A stretch of DNA of 64,000 nt from Ricinus communis (lineage: Eukaryota; Streptophyta; Magnoliopsida; Malpighiales; Euphorbiaceae): contig NC_063259.1 of NCBI RefSeq assembly GCF_019578655.1, positions 14,350,489-14,414,488 of the forward strand. Direction: 5' to 3'. Of the stretch, positions 36,640-48,325 are shown piece by piece. Under the pieces are notes generated by a model that was not told the DNA's origin, searched no databases, and was given only the letters and a program-made list of their open reading frames with translations. Both the position numbers and the translations under genes were made by a program. The number at the start of each line of letters is the position of its first letter. Position 1 is the first letter of the stretch.

Positions 36640-39600
36640 ATCTCTAAACCTTGAATGAGCGAAGAAAGAAGTCAAAAAAGGTCTATAAAAACATAGAGAT
36701 ATAAAGAGTTCATGGCGGTGGATTGCATGGATTGGCAAGTTTGGTCATGTTTTAGGGCATTAAATAGGGAAAAGGGTGGTGGGGTTTGATCAAAGAGAGG
36801 GAATGCATGGAGGTAAATATGGAACCTGGAAGTGTAAGCAGAAATTGATGGTGATGATATGTGTTGGGAAGTTGGTACTTGCAGAGTATGTAAAACATTA
36901 AAGTGGGCCTTATTAAAAAGGGTGACAATATAGAGACATAAGAGAGCGTGAGATAACAGAGATCAGGCTGCCTAGCACATTTTCTTCTTCTGTCTGTCTG
37001 TCAAGTGCAACAAAGGCCATAAATGATGCATAACATTATCCATCTAATAGCTACAACTGGAACTGTGCTATTGAGGCTGTATTAAATGAAGGAGGAGAAG
37101 GTCAAAGAAAAAGAACATGGAAATATGAACAAGAAAAGGATAATAAATAATGAGAGTGGAGATACAACACTGGTCAAAGATAATGAGAATTGGAAGAGGG
37201 TTTGGTGGTGTGGTTTTGATTGAAAAAAAGAAAGATGAAAAGGAAGAAGATATGTGATTACATGGAGAAGATACAGTGGTTAAATGAAGAGATGTGGGTT
37301 TGCTTGATTTAGTGTGTTAGCTCAATGAGTCAAGCCCTAATGAGAAAGAGAGCAGTTGAATTTCCAATTATATATTCTCTTTTTGCTTAAACGAAAGGGT
37401 CTTTTGTACTTTGAAGAGCTTTTTCAAAGTCAATGGAGTCCCTACTTATAACTTGTCATTCCCCACGTAACCCAATGAAAATATTACATTCCTTTTAAAA
37501 TTAAATAAAATATATTCTTTCCGTCCAAAATAATAATCCATTCCTTTTAAAATTAAATTAAATTAAATTAAAAAAAAAACAATTCTTTCTATCCCAAAAG
37601 AATCTTATATCTCTAGTTCACATACAGATTACAAAATGTAAATATCTTAATTAAAATCATTAATTTCCTTACCATATCTTTATTAAACTTTCTATAAATA
37701 TTATAATTTTAAAGTATAAATATAGAAAATAATTGCAGTTGATGATATGTTAACTAATAAAGAGCATTTTTAATATTTACTATTTTTTAAGGAAATTTTT
37801 TAATAATTACTTACTAAATTAACAATTAGAAAAAGGAAAATTAATTATAAAATGATAAAGAAAATAATTGTAAATATCACTTAGAATTTATCTTATTACG
37901 CACTTTTGCTTTTTGTATTCTTTTAAGAACTTTATTTTCCTAAATCATTCCGTTTCTTATTTAATTATCATTAATTATCCATAAATAGAGATTAAATGAA
38001 AAATAAAAATTAAACTTCACCACATTGGTTAAAATATAGAAAAAAAAAACTCTTACCATTTCATTTACATACTTTTGAATTTTTTTTTTTTTACATAATA
38101 AATTGGCCTTAATATTTATTACTATAAAATAGTTTAGTCCATACACTCTAACCCTTTGATCCACTTCATTTGCATTTTATGTTTTGGAAAATAATATTTT
38201 CCATCCTTTACTATACCATTAATTAAAGTAGTACTGTATTAGTCACCTATTAATTTATAGAAAGAAAAATGCAAATTATGCTATCACAATTAGAACAAAA
38301 GAATATAAACCTATTCTTTTTATCTAAATTGTGATTGGAGTTTAAATATGATAACTTTTTGTTCAAAGCTTTTGCATCATAATGATTCATAAGAAAATAT
38401 ATAATGCCATTACTCATCATTATTAAAATCTAGTATTGGTTTGAGCCACCAAACCCTAATGTCCTTTTGTGGCCATTTTTATCTTTTAATCAGTTGCAAG
38501 TAATCAAAATCCCATTGTCCACTCCAAAACTTCTTACTTAACTCTTCTGCAGAAAAAATAAAAAAATTATTCTGAATTGGGACATTTATTTAATTACTAG
38601 TCTATTTCTTGTACTCTTTGTTTTGTGCCAGCAAATTATAGACATATAAATTCTCTTTATTAATTGCTGGGCAAATACCTTTATCAATTAAATATAAAGA
38701 CACATCATAATTCTCCATGTATCTCCTTGCTCTCATTTTTTCTATTTTCTATTAGCATCTTATTTTTTAATTAAGGGTCGATCGTCTTTTAGATGGAAAA
38801 TGAATTTTTTATTTATTTTTATATGAGTATTTTTAGTCAATAAATATTAATATATGTTATATGGATTGCACAATTTTTGTATTTTAGGAATATTGAGTTT
38901 CTTTTTTTTTTCTTTGTAAAAACACCTAATTTTTTTATAAAAATTATGAAGAGAATTAAAAGAATTAAATGTCTGAGAGAAACAATAGACTCTTTAAAAG
39001 ATACATATGACTTCAATACGTGGCTTAATATTTAAGAAATTGTTTATATAATTTTTAGAAATTATTTTGTCAAACCTGTTTTTGTTTAAAGAAGTATCTA
39101 TTTATCTAAGTAATTCTTAAGGGTTTTGACTAAGAAAATTATCCACCTTCTAGAACATTGATTAACAATACCATATGGATAAATAAAGCTAAAGATTTGT
39201 TAATCTTATATATAATTTAAGCTTACAATTAAACCATACTGATAAATATAAAAGGTTAATAAAAGAAAAATAGAAGTTAACAATCTTCCCCATAAAGAAT
39301 ATTTCTACGTACCACAAATTAGGTTTTAAACCAAAAAAGTTGACTGTGTAAGTTATTATATATTAAAACATTAGAACAAAACAAAATGAAAATATAACAT
39401 AATCAAACCTTATCTTTTGGTAATAGAATTATCTAATATTTTTCACTCTAATCTATACGGATAGGCACTCATCTGTGTCGATCAATAATTCATGAAGAAG
39501 TTTGCTGAGATCCATGAACTTGAAAAGGTGATTACTTGCATTGTTAATTGTGATTTATTTGGTAAACAGCTCCTGATTATGTATTCTTCCAAAAAGGAAC

Positions 39601-40294
39601 AACTGTGTATTATCTCTTCCAGTACAAAATGGTTTCTTTTTATATATAATTCTTGCAGAAGTGACATAACCCAAATATATTATAATACAGATGATTATTC
39701 TGCTTTGCTGCCAACAATGGTCGACCATCCTTATTGTCAAACAATTTCAATCTAAAAGGTTAAGCAGTAGAAAGCTGGTTCCAAACTTTTGAAGAGTAAT
39801 TTATATTGTTCGTTGGATTGTAAATTTTTCTCATATTAGTTAGCTTGGATTTTGTTCTCTGCATCCATATCAATATTATGAGTATGTGTTAAAATATTTA
39901 ATTCATTTATTTTTATGCTAAAAGTAATGTATGTTTTGATGGTTATATGTGAAAGGAGTTGGTGCTTAGAATCATAGACATGATACAGCCTGTGATCATC
40001 CATCCATCATCAAAATGATAAAAGGTTGTTCCTGTTAACATCGGTCCAAAAGTGTTGAGCATTAAATATTTTTCTTATAAGTTAAAGTTTAATATTGAAT
40101 GGTTCTTTCTCTTATTGCCCCTGATAACATAATAATAATAATAATAATAATAATAATATAACAGTTAACAAATATGTATAGCTTATTGTGAATAAAAAAA
40201 CGCATATATATTGCTAGGTTGATCAAATTATTTACGTGTTTTTACATGTTCTATGTCTATATAGTGTAATAAATATGTAATATATATATATATA

Positions 40295-40297
<3 letters not shown>

Positions 40298-40367
<70 letters not shown>
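40298..40367. repeat. (AT)n microsatellite, about 35 units
   Basis: About 70 uninterrupted bases of AT dinucleotide. Further AT tracts lie on both sides (40280-40294, 40449-40468). Confidence 0.95.
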
Positions 40368-40371
<4 letters not shown>

Positions 40372-41296
40372 AAATATATTATGGAAGTAAGCAAGAAATA
40401 AGGTACAACCGAAACTCTTTAGAGAAAGTAATATAATGAAAGAATGCAATATATATATATATATATATGGACGTACCAGAATGATATCATATGTGGCAAG
40501 CAAATGATTAAAATAATGTGTAGATATCAAAATGAATAAATTCTTTGAAGCTTTGTCCAAGAGAATGCGACAAGAGAAGATGCAATGTTGAAAATCTATA
40601 TACATTATATGCAGTTTTGTGTAATAGCTTGTTTCCTTTGGTAATTGCTCACACGATTTATAAGTGAGTTTTAATTATAGATTAAATTCTAATTTTTAAT
40701 ATTTTTAATAATTTTACAATACTTATTATAAGATAAACAAAAATCTGTAAATTAATAAACAAATTTAATGCATTTTAGTGCAAGATATGTGAAAAATATT
40801 TATATATGTAAAGCTTTAATTATTATATTATTGAATCTAAAACAATTTTATATTGATTTATAATTTTTTTAGTAAGTATAATTGAATTATTACGTCATTT
40901 TTTTATTATAAGATTACGACAATTGTTATCAAGAAGCATTTAAATTTAAAAATAGCTGCACAAAATTATTAAAAAGTGTAAATAATGCCCATTAGTAGAC
41001 GGGCTCCTCACGTTATTAATCAAGATTGTGAAGCTGTTTTAGGGTTGGTTTGGTTCGTAAAAGAAATAAAGTGGAAATGTGTTCCATGAATAAATTTTAT
41101 AAATAATATATTATCATATTCTATCTCTAAAGAAGAGAAAAAATATACACATTTACATATTCCTAATCAGAAGCTAAATTAGGAAGCAATTCAACATATA
41201 AAGGAAACTATAATCAGCCTATAATCAAGGCCAATAATTAACGAATTTAGTCTATAATCAATGAGCTAATTCTGACACATATCAATATGTTTCTAC

Positions 41297-42070
41297 TTAT
41301 ATGCGAAATTGAAAGAGAGTTGATATATTTTATTAATTTTAAATAATTAAATATGAATAATCATTCAATGTTAAAGTGTGAAAGGATCGTATTATTTTTC
41401 TATATGTTACTATGTATACATTTAGTGTAAGGAAATATAAATTAATATGTAATAATCTAAAATACAAAGATATTGAAAATCTAATTACATATTAATAAAA
41501 TTATAATATTTTTAATATTTAAATAAACGAATGATATGACAATTTTCTATTACTCCTTCAAAATAACAATTGGTTACTTTATTTTTAAACAAAATAACCA
41601 TATAAATCTTCATATTCTTAATGTCTTTTACGCCATATATTTATATCTTCTCTCTCTAATTCTTTTTCAGATCTTCTCTAATCTTTTACCATTAAACCAT
41701 CTGTGTAATCTTTCTCATCTTATTTCATTTTTATTGTTGACACTATCCCTTCTATTTTCTTGCAAACTGTGATTATTATGATAAAGACAATTTATTGTAC
41801 GAAAAACTTTTGTCTACTCTAAGTTTATATTCTCGTTTATATACTAAATTGAAAAAAAGAATTAATATATATTTTATTAATTTTAAATAATTAAGTATGT
41901 ACAATTATTCAATGTTAAAATGTAAAATAGTCGTGTTATTTCTTTATTCGTTACGGTGTATACATATAGCATAAATAAAAAATATAAATGAATGAGCGGA
42001 AGCTAAAAACAATAATTACATAATAATTTAAAACACAAGGGTATTGAAAATCTAAGACAAAAATTTAATA
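41297..42070. repeat. Pair of diverged direct repeats of about 200 bp
   Basis: 41300-41500 and 41835-42070 share, in order, AAATTGAAA, TATTTTATTAATTTTAAATA, ATTCAATGTTAAA(G/A)TG, GTATACAT and TATTGAAAATCTAA. Spacing is about 540 bases. The sequence between them has a short frame (41536-41772) of low complexity. Confidence 0.7.
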
Positions 42071-45000
42071 AAAGATCAAGAATGCTATTTGAGCAGAGAA
42101 CAGAAGTAAAACGATGTATTTGAACAATATCATATTCACAATTATGTTTTAGTTAAAGAGAAAGAAAAAAGAAAAAAAGGGCACATAGAATTCAAACTAT
42201 TTTGGTAAACATCATCTTATGATCCTTTGATTGATAAAGATGATGCAGGACTGAACTATTTTCTTTTATATCTTGTTCATAATGAATATCTTTCGTTATC
42301 TTGTTGATTAAACAAATATTATAGACAAAAAAGATTGACCCCATTACATCATAGAAAGGCAGAAGATTTTCAAACTAGGAACACCACTTTTATTATTTGT
42401 TTTATTTGCCATATGATATGATCCTGTCATGGCCATGCATGGCCCAAGTTTACAAGGTCGCTGTCCTGAAAAAGAAATGGTAGATCTTAATTCAATGTAG
42501 CAGTCAATATCCGAATTTGTCAAACCCTAGTGTGAAATGCTGTGTAGACTCTGAGTGCCAAATTGCAAATTATACAAAAATGGCCACAAAATCAATACAG
42601 TTTGATTGATTGAATGGAATTATTATCTGTAGCTCAACTATCAGTTTTTAAATTCAAACTCGATTAATAAAAAATAAAAAAAAAAATACAGTTTGAAACC
42701 ATCCCTTGTTGCAATGGTACTTCCAATGTGAAAATAGGCATTGAATGTATGAAAGGGAATGTGATTTAGCACACACAGAGAACCATGATATGCATAATAG
42801 GCTAAAAGCTTGAGTTCATTATGATTATTCCTAACAAATACAAATTGGGATTAAAAAGGAATTTTAGTTCTAAACTTTTGACCCTAAAGATTGTGATGCC
42901 ACATCAGAAAACTATTAAAACTTAGATGGGACTATAAATCTATGATATAAATCTATTATAGTAATTATAATATCTCTGACACTACTATCACATGTTCAAT
43001 TAATCAGAATTGTAGACCAAAATATATATATATATATATACACATAATTTCAACATACAGTCAGGAGCTAAGTAGCAGCTTTCCTAGAGGTGGAATGTGA
43101 CGATTTGTCTGCTTGGATATAATCCAAAGTTCACATGTAATTAGGCTGCCAAGTTGAGTTGCAAATCTGGAAAATGTGACCATATGAGCTTCCAGGGGGC
43201 ATCCATGAGTTGTACTTTTGCAAGCTTTCTTTTCTGTAGAAATTTTCAGCAGGGAAGCTTACCACTTACAGCAATGGTGGTTGGTTTGGGGAAACATTAT
43301 GGGACTTGTCAGCACCTCGGGATGCCAATATTTGGCTAATTAAAATAATCATTTTGAAGATATTTTTGCCCAAATTTCCAGGATTTTCTTATGGGATTAT
43401 CTCTTCATTTTATTTTATTAAAATAATCAACATTTAAATCTAAAAGTTTATGAGAATGCCATAATCAGTAAGATCAAAATATTCAGTGCTAATTAGCCGA
43501 ACTTTTCTTTTATCTAATATCTATTTGTGAAGTCAAAAGTTAGATCCAAATTCAGAAAAATCTGTAAAAATCTAATATCCTTTTTTATTATAACTTTTAT
43601 GGAATTTTTTTTATGGATGCATTTATGAAATTCTATGGAACAATAATATTGATAGTAAAATATTTCTTTATCAATATTTTTGTAACCATATTCATTTAAG
43701 GATTAAAGAATCGATTTGTAACTTAAAATAACCATCCTGAATTATAAATTACAAAGACGATATTAATACGATTGAATAATATAAATATAAAATTTTATAT
43801 TTAAGTAAAAAAATTTATATTTATTAATTATAGTGATCTTTATTTTATTATTGATTAAGTTGTATTTTTTATTTTTCAATGAATAAGAGATTTATAATTA
43901 ATCCAAAATCAGACAAGAATGGAAAAAAAAAAGAACCCAATAGCACTATGGGCCTCAATCCAGTGGACCCAATTGTATTAATCTACTTCATAACTGAGAT
44001 GCATAGGAAGCTGGGTCAACTGGGTCATAATGGAATTGCAGTGGCAGATACCATTAAAGGGTTCTCAATTGGGTTATTATAGGATTGCAGTTGCAGACTT
44101 TGCTCAGAATAAAGTGATCTATCTATTACTTTCCCATTCTGTAAAGAGAAAGTTTTTTTCTTTTTTTTTTTTTTAATATATATATTAAAATGATAACCGT
44201 AACAATAAAATTTTAGACAGATTCACGTTATCACATTGTCTGTAAATAAAAATAATTATATAGTAATATATGATATTATCTATTAGTTATTGTATTTATA
44301 TTAATTAATTTTTAATTATGAATGATTAATTGTAATAAATAAATTAACCAATACAAATGTAATACATAATAAATAATACTATATGTCAATATTTAAATTA
44401 ATTTATTTATAAATTTGTAATAAATTAAATCTATCTAATAATTTATCAATTCGAAGCTAGACTCGTAGAAATTTTATTCGAACTCATTTAAAGAGAATTT
44501 TTAATAAATGAAAAGTTCAAGACAAAACTTTGACTTATTAAACGAGTGAACTGACTCATGAGATAGTTCGTAACATATATTATTAACAATTTAGTAATTA
44601 ATATATATTTCAAAATTTTTACTATATTATAATGAATAAATATCTTTTTAAACTTATTAAAATAAAATTATAATTTTTTTATGTAAATATATTATAATTT
44701 TTGAAATTAATATTTAATTTATAATAAATTAATAAAATTTTAATCTATAATTTATATTTATTAAGTTGGTTTAGGCTTAATAAACACGTGTAAACCCGTC
44801 AGCCATAAAAAAGACTCGGCTTAATAATAAACAATTAAAATCTAAACTAGCTAAATTTAGTTTGATTTGGTTAAATTTTAAAAAATATTTATATTTTAAT
44901 TAGTTAAAATATTAATATCGAACACATATCGCATCTTAAATTTTTTTTAAATAATTATATCAGTGATAAATAATGTGCGTTTTTAGGTTGGATTACAACC

Positions 45001-45224
45001 TTAATTAAAATAAGAGAAGAAATAAGCAAAGAAATTATAATGGAAGTCAATCATTATCATTTTCATTTCACTGATACACCAATAAAAAAACCATATTCAA
45101 AATTCTAAAATCTACATGCTGGCATGTCATCCAATTTTTGAAGGGAATGCGTCTCACGTAGTTCTCTACCTAATTAATCAAATAAAACATGTTTCTCTCA
45201 GTATACAGCTCTGTCCATTTCCCA

Positions 45225-45230
45225 TATAAA
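45225..45230 (+). promoter_or_regulatory. Probable TATA box of the peroxidase gene
   Basis: TATAAA in the context CCCATATAAATC, 74 bases before the ATG, a plausible distance for a short leader. No transcript evidence. Confidence 0.5.
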
Positions 45231-45303
45231 TCAATGCTCGAACATACTCCTGTTAATCCACTCTGAATTTCTGTGTCTCTTTTCAGCTTGCTCAACTAAC
45301 GCC

Positions 45304-47143
45304 ATGAATTCCCTCGTTTCTTTGTTTCTTCTCCTCTTAGCTTTTCAATTAATTTCAGCTTCACAGTATTATCCTGAAACTTCTTCACAAAAGGAAGAGT
45401 ATCCTGGAAATTATACGGAACAAGGAGAAAAGCAGCCTGAGAATTACTCTGAGCAGAAAGAAGAGCAGACTGGAAATTATTCTGAGCAAAAACAAGAGCT
45501 GCCTGGAAATTATTCTGAGCAAAACGAAGAGCGCCCTGAAAATTATTCAAAGAAAAACAAGGTGCACCTTGGAACTGATTCAGATAAAAAAGATCAGTCT
45601 GGAAATTATTCTGAGCAAAAAGGAGAGCACCCTGGAAATTATTCTAAACAAAAAGAAGAAGAGCAGTCTGAAAATTACTCGGAACAAAAAGACGATCAGC
45701 CAGGAAATTATCCTGAACAGAAAGAAGAAGAGCAGCCCGAAAATTACTCAAAACAAAAAGAAGATCAGCCAGGAAACTATTCTGAACAAAAAGAAGCGGA
45801 GCAACTCAAAAATTATTCAGAACAGAAACAATATCAGACAGGAAATTATCCTGAACAAAAAGAAGAAGAGCAGCCCGAAAATTATTCAGAACAAAAAGAA
45901 GATAAGCCAGGAAACTATTCTGCACAAAAAGAAGAAGAATATGATGGAAATTACAGTAAGGAAAAGGACAGACCTTCCCTCACCATTCCCACTTTGCTTG
46001 ATAACTTGCCTTCAGCGGATGATTTGCTATCTTTTGTTCACTATCATCAAAGCTGTCCACAAGCTGAATCCATCATTAACAGAAAAGTTAATGAATGGTT
46101 TAAGAAAGACTATAGCCTTGCTGCTAGTCTCCTCAGGTTGCACTTCCATGATTGTGCTGTCAGGGTAAGATACCCAGAGATTTTTATGTTCTTTTTGCCT
46201 TTCTTTATTATTAACAAAAGAAACCCAACACGGATCATTGGCATGGATTTTCAGTGTTAACTCCATTTATTGATGTATAGGGCTGCGACGCTTCCATTCT
46301 TTTGGACCATGAGGGAAGTGAGAGAAGAGCAGAAGAGAGCAAGAGCCTTAGAGGGTTTGAAGTGATTGATGACATAAAAGCAGAGATCGAGAAAGAATGC
46401 CCAGAAACAGTCTCTTGTGCTGACATTCTTACAGCAGCCTCCAGAGATGCTACTGTTCTTCTTGGTGGTCCGTACTGGGCGGTGCCCTATGGAAGGAAAG
46501 ATGGCAAACTTTCTGTTGACAAGGAAGTTGAATTAGTGCCAATGGGACTTGAAAACATTACCAGTCTCATTGAATTCTACCAATCTAATGGCCTCAATAT
46601 CCTGGATTTGGTCGTTCTTTCAGGTGAACCCACTACCTCACCTATCAGTATATATGGAATATGCAAACCAAGCTAAAAGATTATTAGATATATCAGATGA
46701 ATTACTTATTCTTAATGGTCTCCTTTTCAGGTGCACATACAATTGGCAGGGCCACATGTGGTTCAATTCAACAAAGGCTCTACAACTTTGAAGGAACAGG
46801 CAAACCAGACCCATCACTTGATACTCAATATTTGAACTTTTTGACAAGGAAATGCAGATGGGCATCTGAGTATGTTGATCTAGATGGTACAACTCCAACC
46901 ACCTTTGATAACGAGTACTATAAGAATCTTCAGAAGAATATGGGACTCTTATCTTCAGATCAATTACTCTTCTCTGATCCAAGAACTGCCCCTCTTGTTA
47001 ATACATTTGCTTCTGCACCTCAAGTTTTCTATCACCAGTTTGGTGTTTCCATGGCAAAGCTTGGCAACATTCTTGTCCCTTCTCTTCTAGATGATGGCGA
47101 AATTCGAACTGTTTGCAGCTCTGTTAACTCTGATCATTACTAG
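45304..47143 (+). CDS. Secreted class III peroxidase with a long N-terminal Asn-Tyr-Ser repeat domain (peroxidase 7-like)
   Basis: Three exons, 45304-46164, 46281-46623 and 46731-47143, GT-AG and in phase; 538 residues, against about 320-350 for ordinary class III enzymes. Residues 1-19 form a signal peptide. Residues about 36-224 are 17 imperfect units of 11-12 residues such as NYSEQKEEQTG and NYSEQKEDQPG; 14 of them carry an N-Y-S/T glycosylation sequon. The catalytic domain follows: YHQSCPQAE, distal LLRLHFHDC with Arg278 and His282, GCDASILLD, VSCADILTAASRD, proximal LSGAHTIGR with His404, and a normal C-terminus with VCSSVN. All key heme-pocket residues are present, so the enzyme should use hydrogen peroxide to oxidise phenolics in the wall or apoplast. 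The domain resembles plant peroxidase 7. The introns interrupt at FHDCAVR/GCDAS and VVLS/GAHT, usual peroxidase positions. Confidence 0.92.
45409..45975 (+). repeat. Coding minisatellite, 17 units of 33-36 bp
   Basis: Tandem in-frame units in exon 1 of the peroxidase, mostly of the form GGAAATTATTCTGAACAAAA followed by an acidic GAA/GAT-rich part. Units alternate Gly-Asn-Tyr and Glu-Asn-Tyr starts in the second half, suggesting expansion by two-unit blocks. Confidence 0.9.
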
Positions 47144-48088
47144 CTTCAGATTTTTGTTTGATCTAATGGTTATATTAATTGGGTCCATTTTGTTGTATGA
47201 TTTTCCAATGTCTTGGTGATTTCTTTTCCCCTTTATTCTTTTACTTGGTAATTCATAAAAGTGAGGATGTTTGTTCAACAATCTGCTGCCACTTCAAAGT
47301 TGTTCTGATATATGAAAATCATTTTTTAGTTCATTTGTTTTTGGTTTAATAATTTAATAATATTCCGATTTATAGATCCTTTAGATCTCTTAATTTCTTA
47401 ATTTATAATGTTTCACATTCTAATGCCATCACAATAATATAATCAATTATTTATTTATTTTTTTAATTACTAATAAGAGATATTCAATTTAAATTTTTGA
47501 AAATTAAGCCATATTAAACCTCCCAATGCAATCAATCAATTATTTCTTTTAATATAAAATAAGGTGAAATTTTATGATTAAGATCCTTTGGTGTTATAGA
47601 TAACACGTTATAATCTTAACCATTAAATTCAAATTTAATAATTGAGATTTTATTATTCAATAAACAACCATTTACTACATAAAATTTAAATTATTTTTTT
47701 GATAAAATTCAACCATTTCATTGGGATTTAACAGTAAAAATCATAAAACAAGATAGATCATAACCAACAACATGAAAATGAGAGAGATTCAAAGTATCTC
47801 ACGATATAATTGGATAATTTATTACTAACCTTATATATTATTTATATTTCTCCTTTTAACAGGACTAGTAATAAAAATTTAATAAGCTAATAATTTCTTA
47901 TTTTAGAATTACGGGTTCTATCCTAATTATAAATATTATATTTGATATTTATATTTCTCAATAGTTACATAATAAATTATAGTTAGTTCTAATTATTTAA
48001 TTTTATTGAGTAGCTATATTTGTAGTGTCGAGCGGAGATTATTTCATTTTCTAACTAAATGTGGCAGAGATAACGGCGGCGGTGTCGA
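47144..48088. other. Intergenic, AT-rich
   Basis: It holds the 3' UTR of the peroxidase gene, then AT-rich sequence with no supported gene or clear repeat. Confidence 0.55.
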
Positions 48089-48325
48089 TTACATTTCTTT
48101 CTTCGATTCCATTCCCTCATCAACTGCTTTCCAAAACGCATCAGCTTGTTTGTCGTCCTCATCATACTTCAAATTTTTTATTCTCATATAATCCTTCTCA
48201 TTTCTGTCAAACTCACCACCTTTCCACCAACCACGAGCCATCCCCGTCGCGGTGGCACCATTAGCTGCTCCAATAGCAACTGCAGAACGATCAGGAAAGT
48301 CAGAAGCAGCTCTAGCCAAACCCAT
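48089..48325 (-). CDS. Possible small gene, 78 aa, unknown function
   Basis: Single open frame from ATG at 48325 to TAA. The product begins MGLARAASDFPDRSAVAIGA and has a small-residue stretch ANGATATGMARG, a WWKGGEF motif and a charged C-terminal half with YDEDDKQADAFWKAVDEG. Its amino-acid use is balanced and unlike the low-complexity frames around it, which is why I keep it. No domain is recognised. It could be a whole gene, a last exon, or a relic of a once longer gene; no upstream exon was confirmed. No coiled coil or signal peptide is evident. Confidence 0.45.
   Translation of the reverse strand: MGLARAASDFPDRSAVAIGAANGATATGMARGWWKGGEFDRNEKDYMRIKNLKYDEDDKQADAFWKAVDEGMESKKEM

Larger units (their letters stand above)
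36640..45303. other. Long gene-free interval
   Basis: 8.7 kb without a supported gene. The first 700 bases are the upstream region of the GSO-type gene. A CCGTCCAAAATAA fragment near 37515-37535 resembles a MITE end. Microsatellites at 40129-40157 (AAT) and 40298-40367 (TA) and a diverged repeat pair (41297-42070) lie further along. Open frames at 39492-39755 and 43154-43339 have no recognisable domain. The last 120 bases are the peroxidase promoter. Confidence 0.65.

Noticed and set aside
40228..40605. Minus-strand frame of 125 residues
   Set aside because: Mostly alternating Ile-Tyr from the (AT)n microsatellite; not a protein.
43154..43339. Short plus-strand frame in a less AT-rich patch
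   Set aside because: 62 codons, no domain, no neighbouring exon found.
45296..46266. Long frames on the other strand and in another frame over the peroxidase (45296-45550 minus, 45569-46168 plus)
   Set aside because: They are shadows of the in-frame minisatellite: repeated DNA stays open in several frames. The spliced peroxidase frame has signal peptide, catalytic motifs and splice sites.
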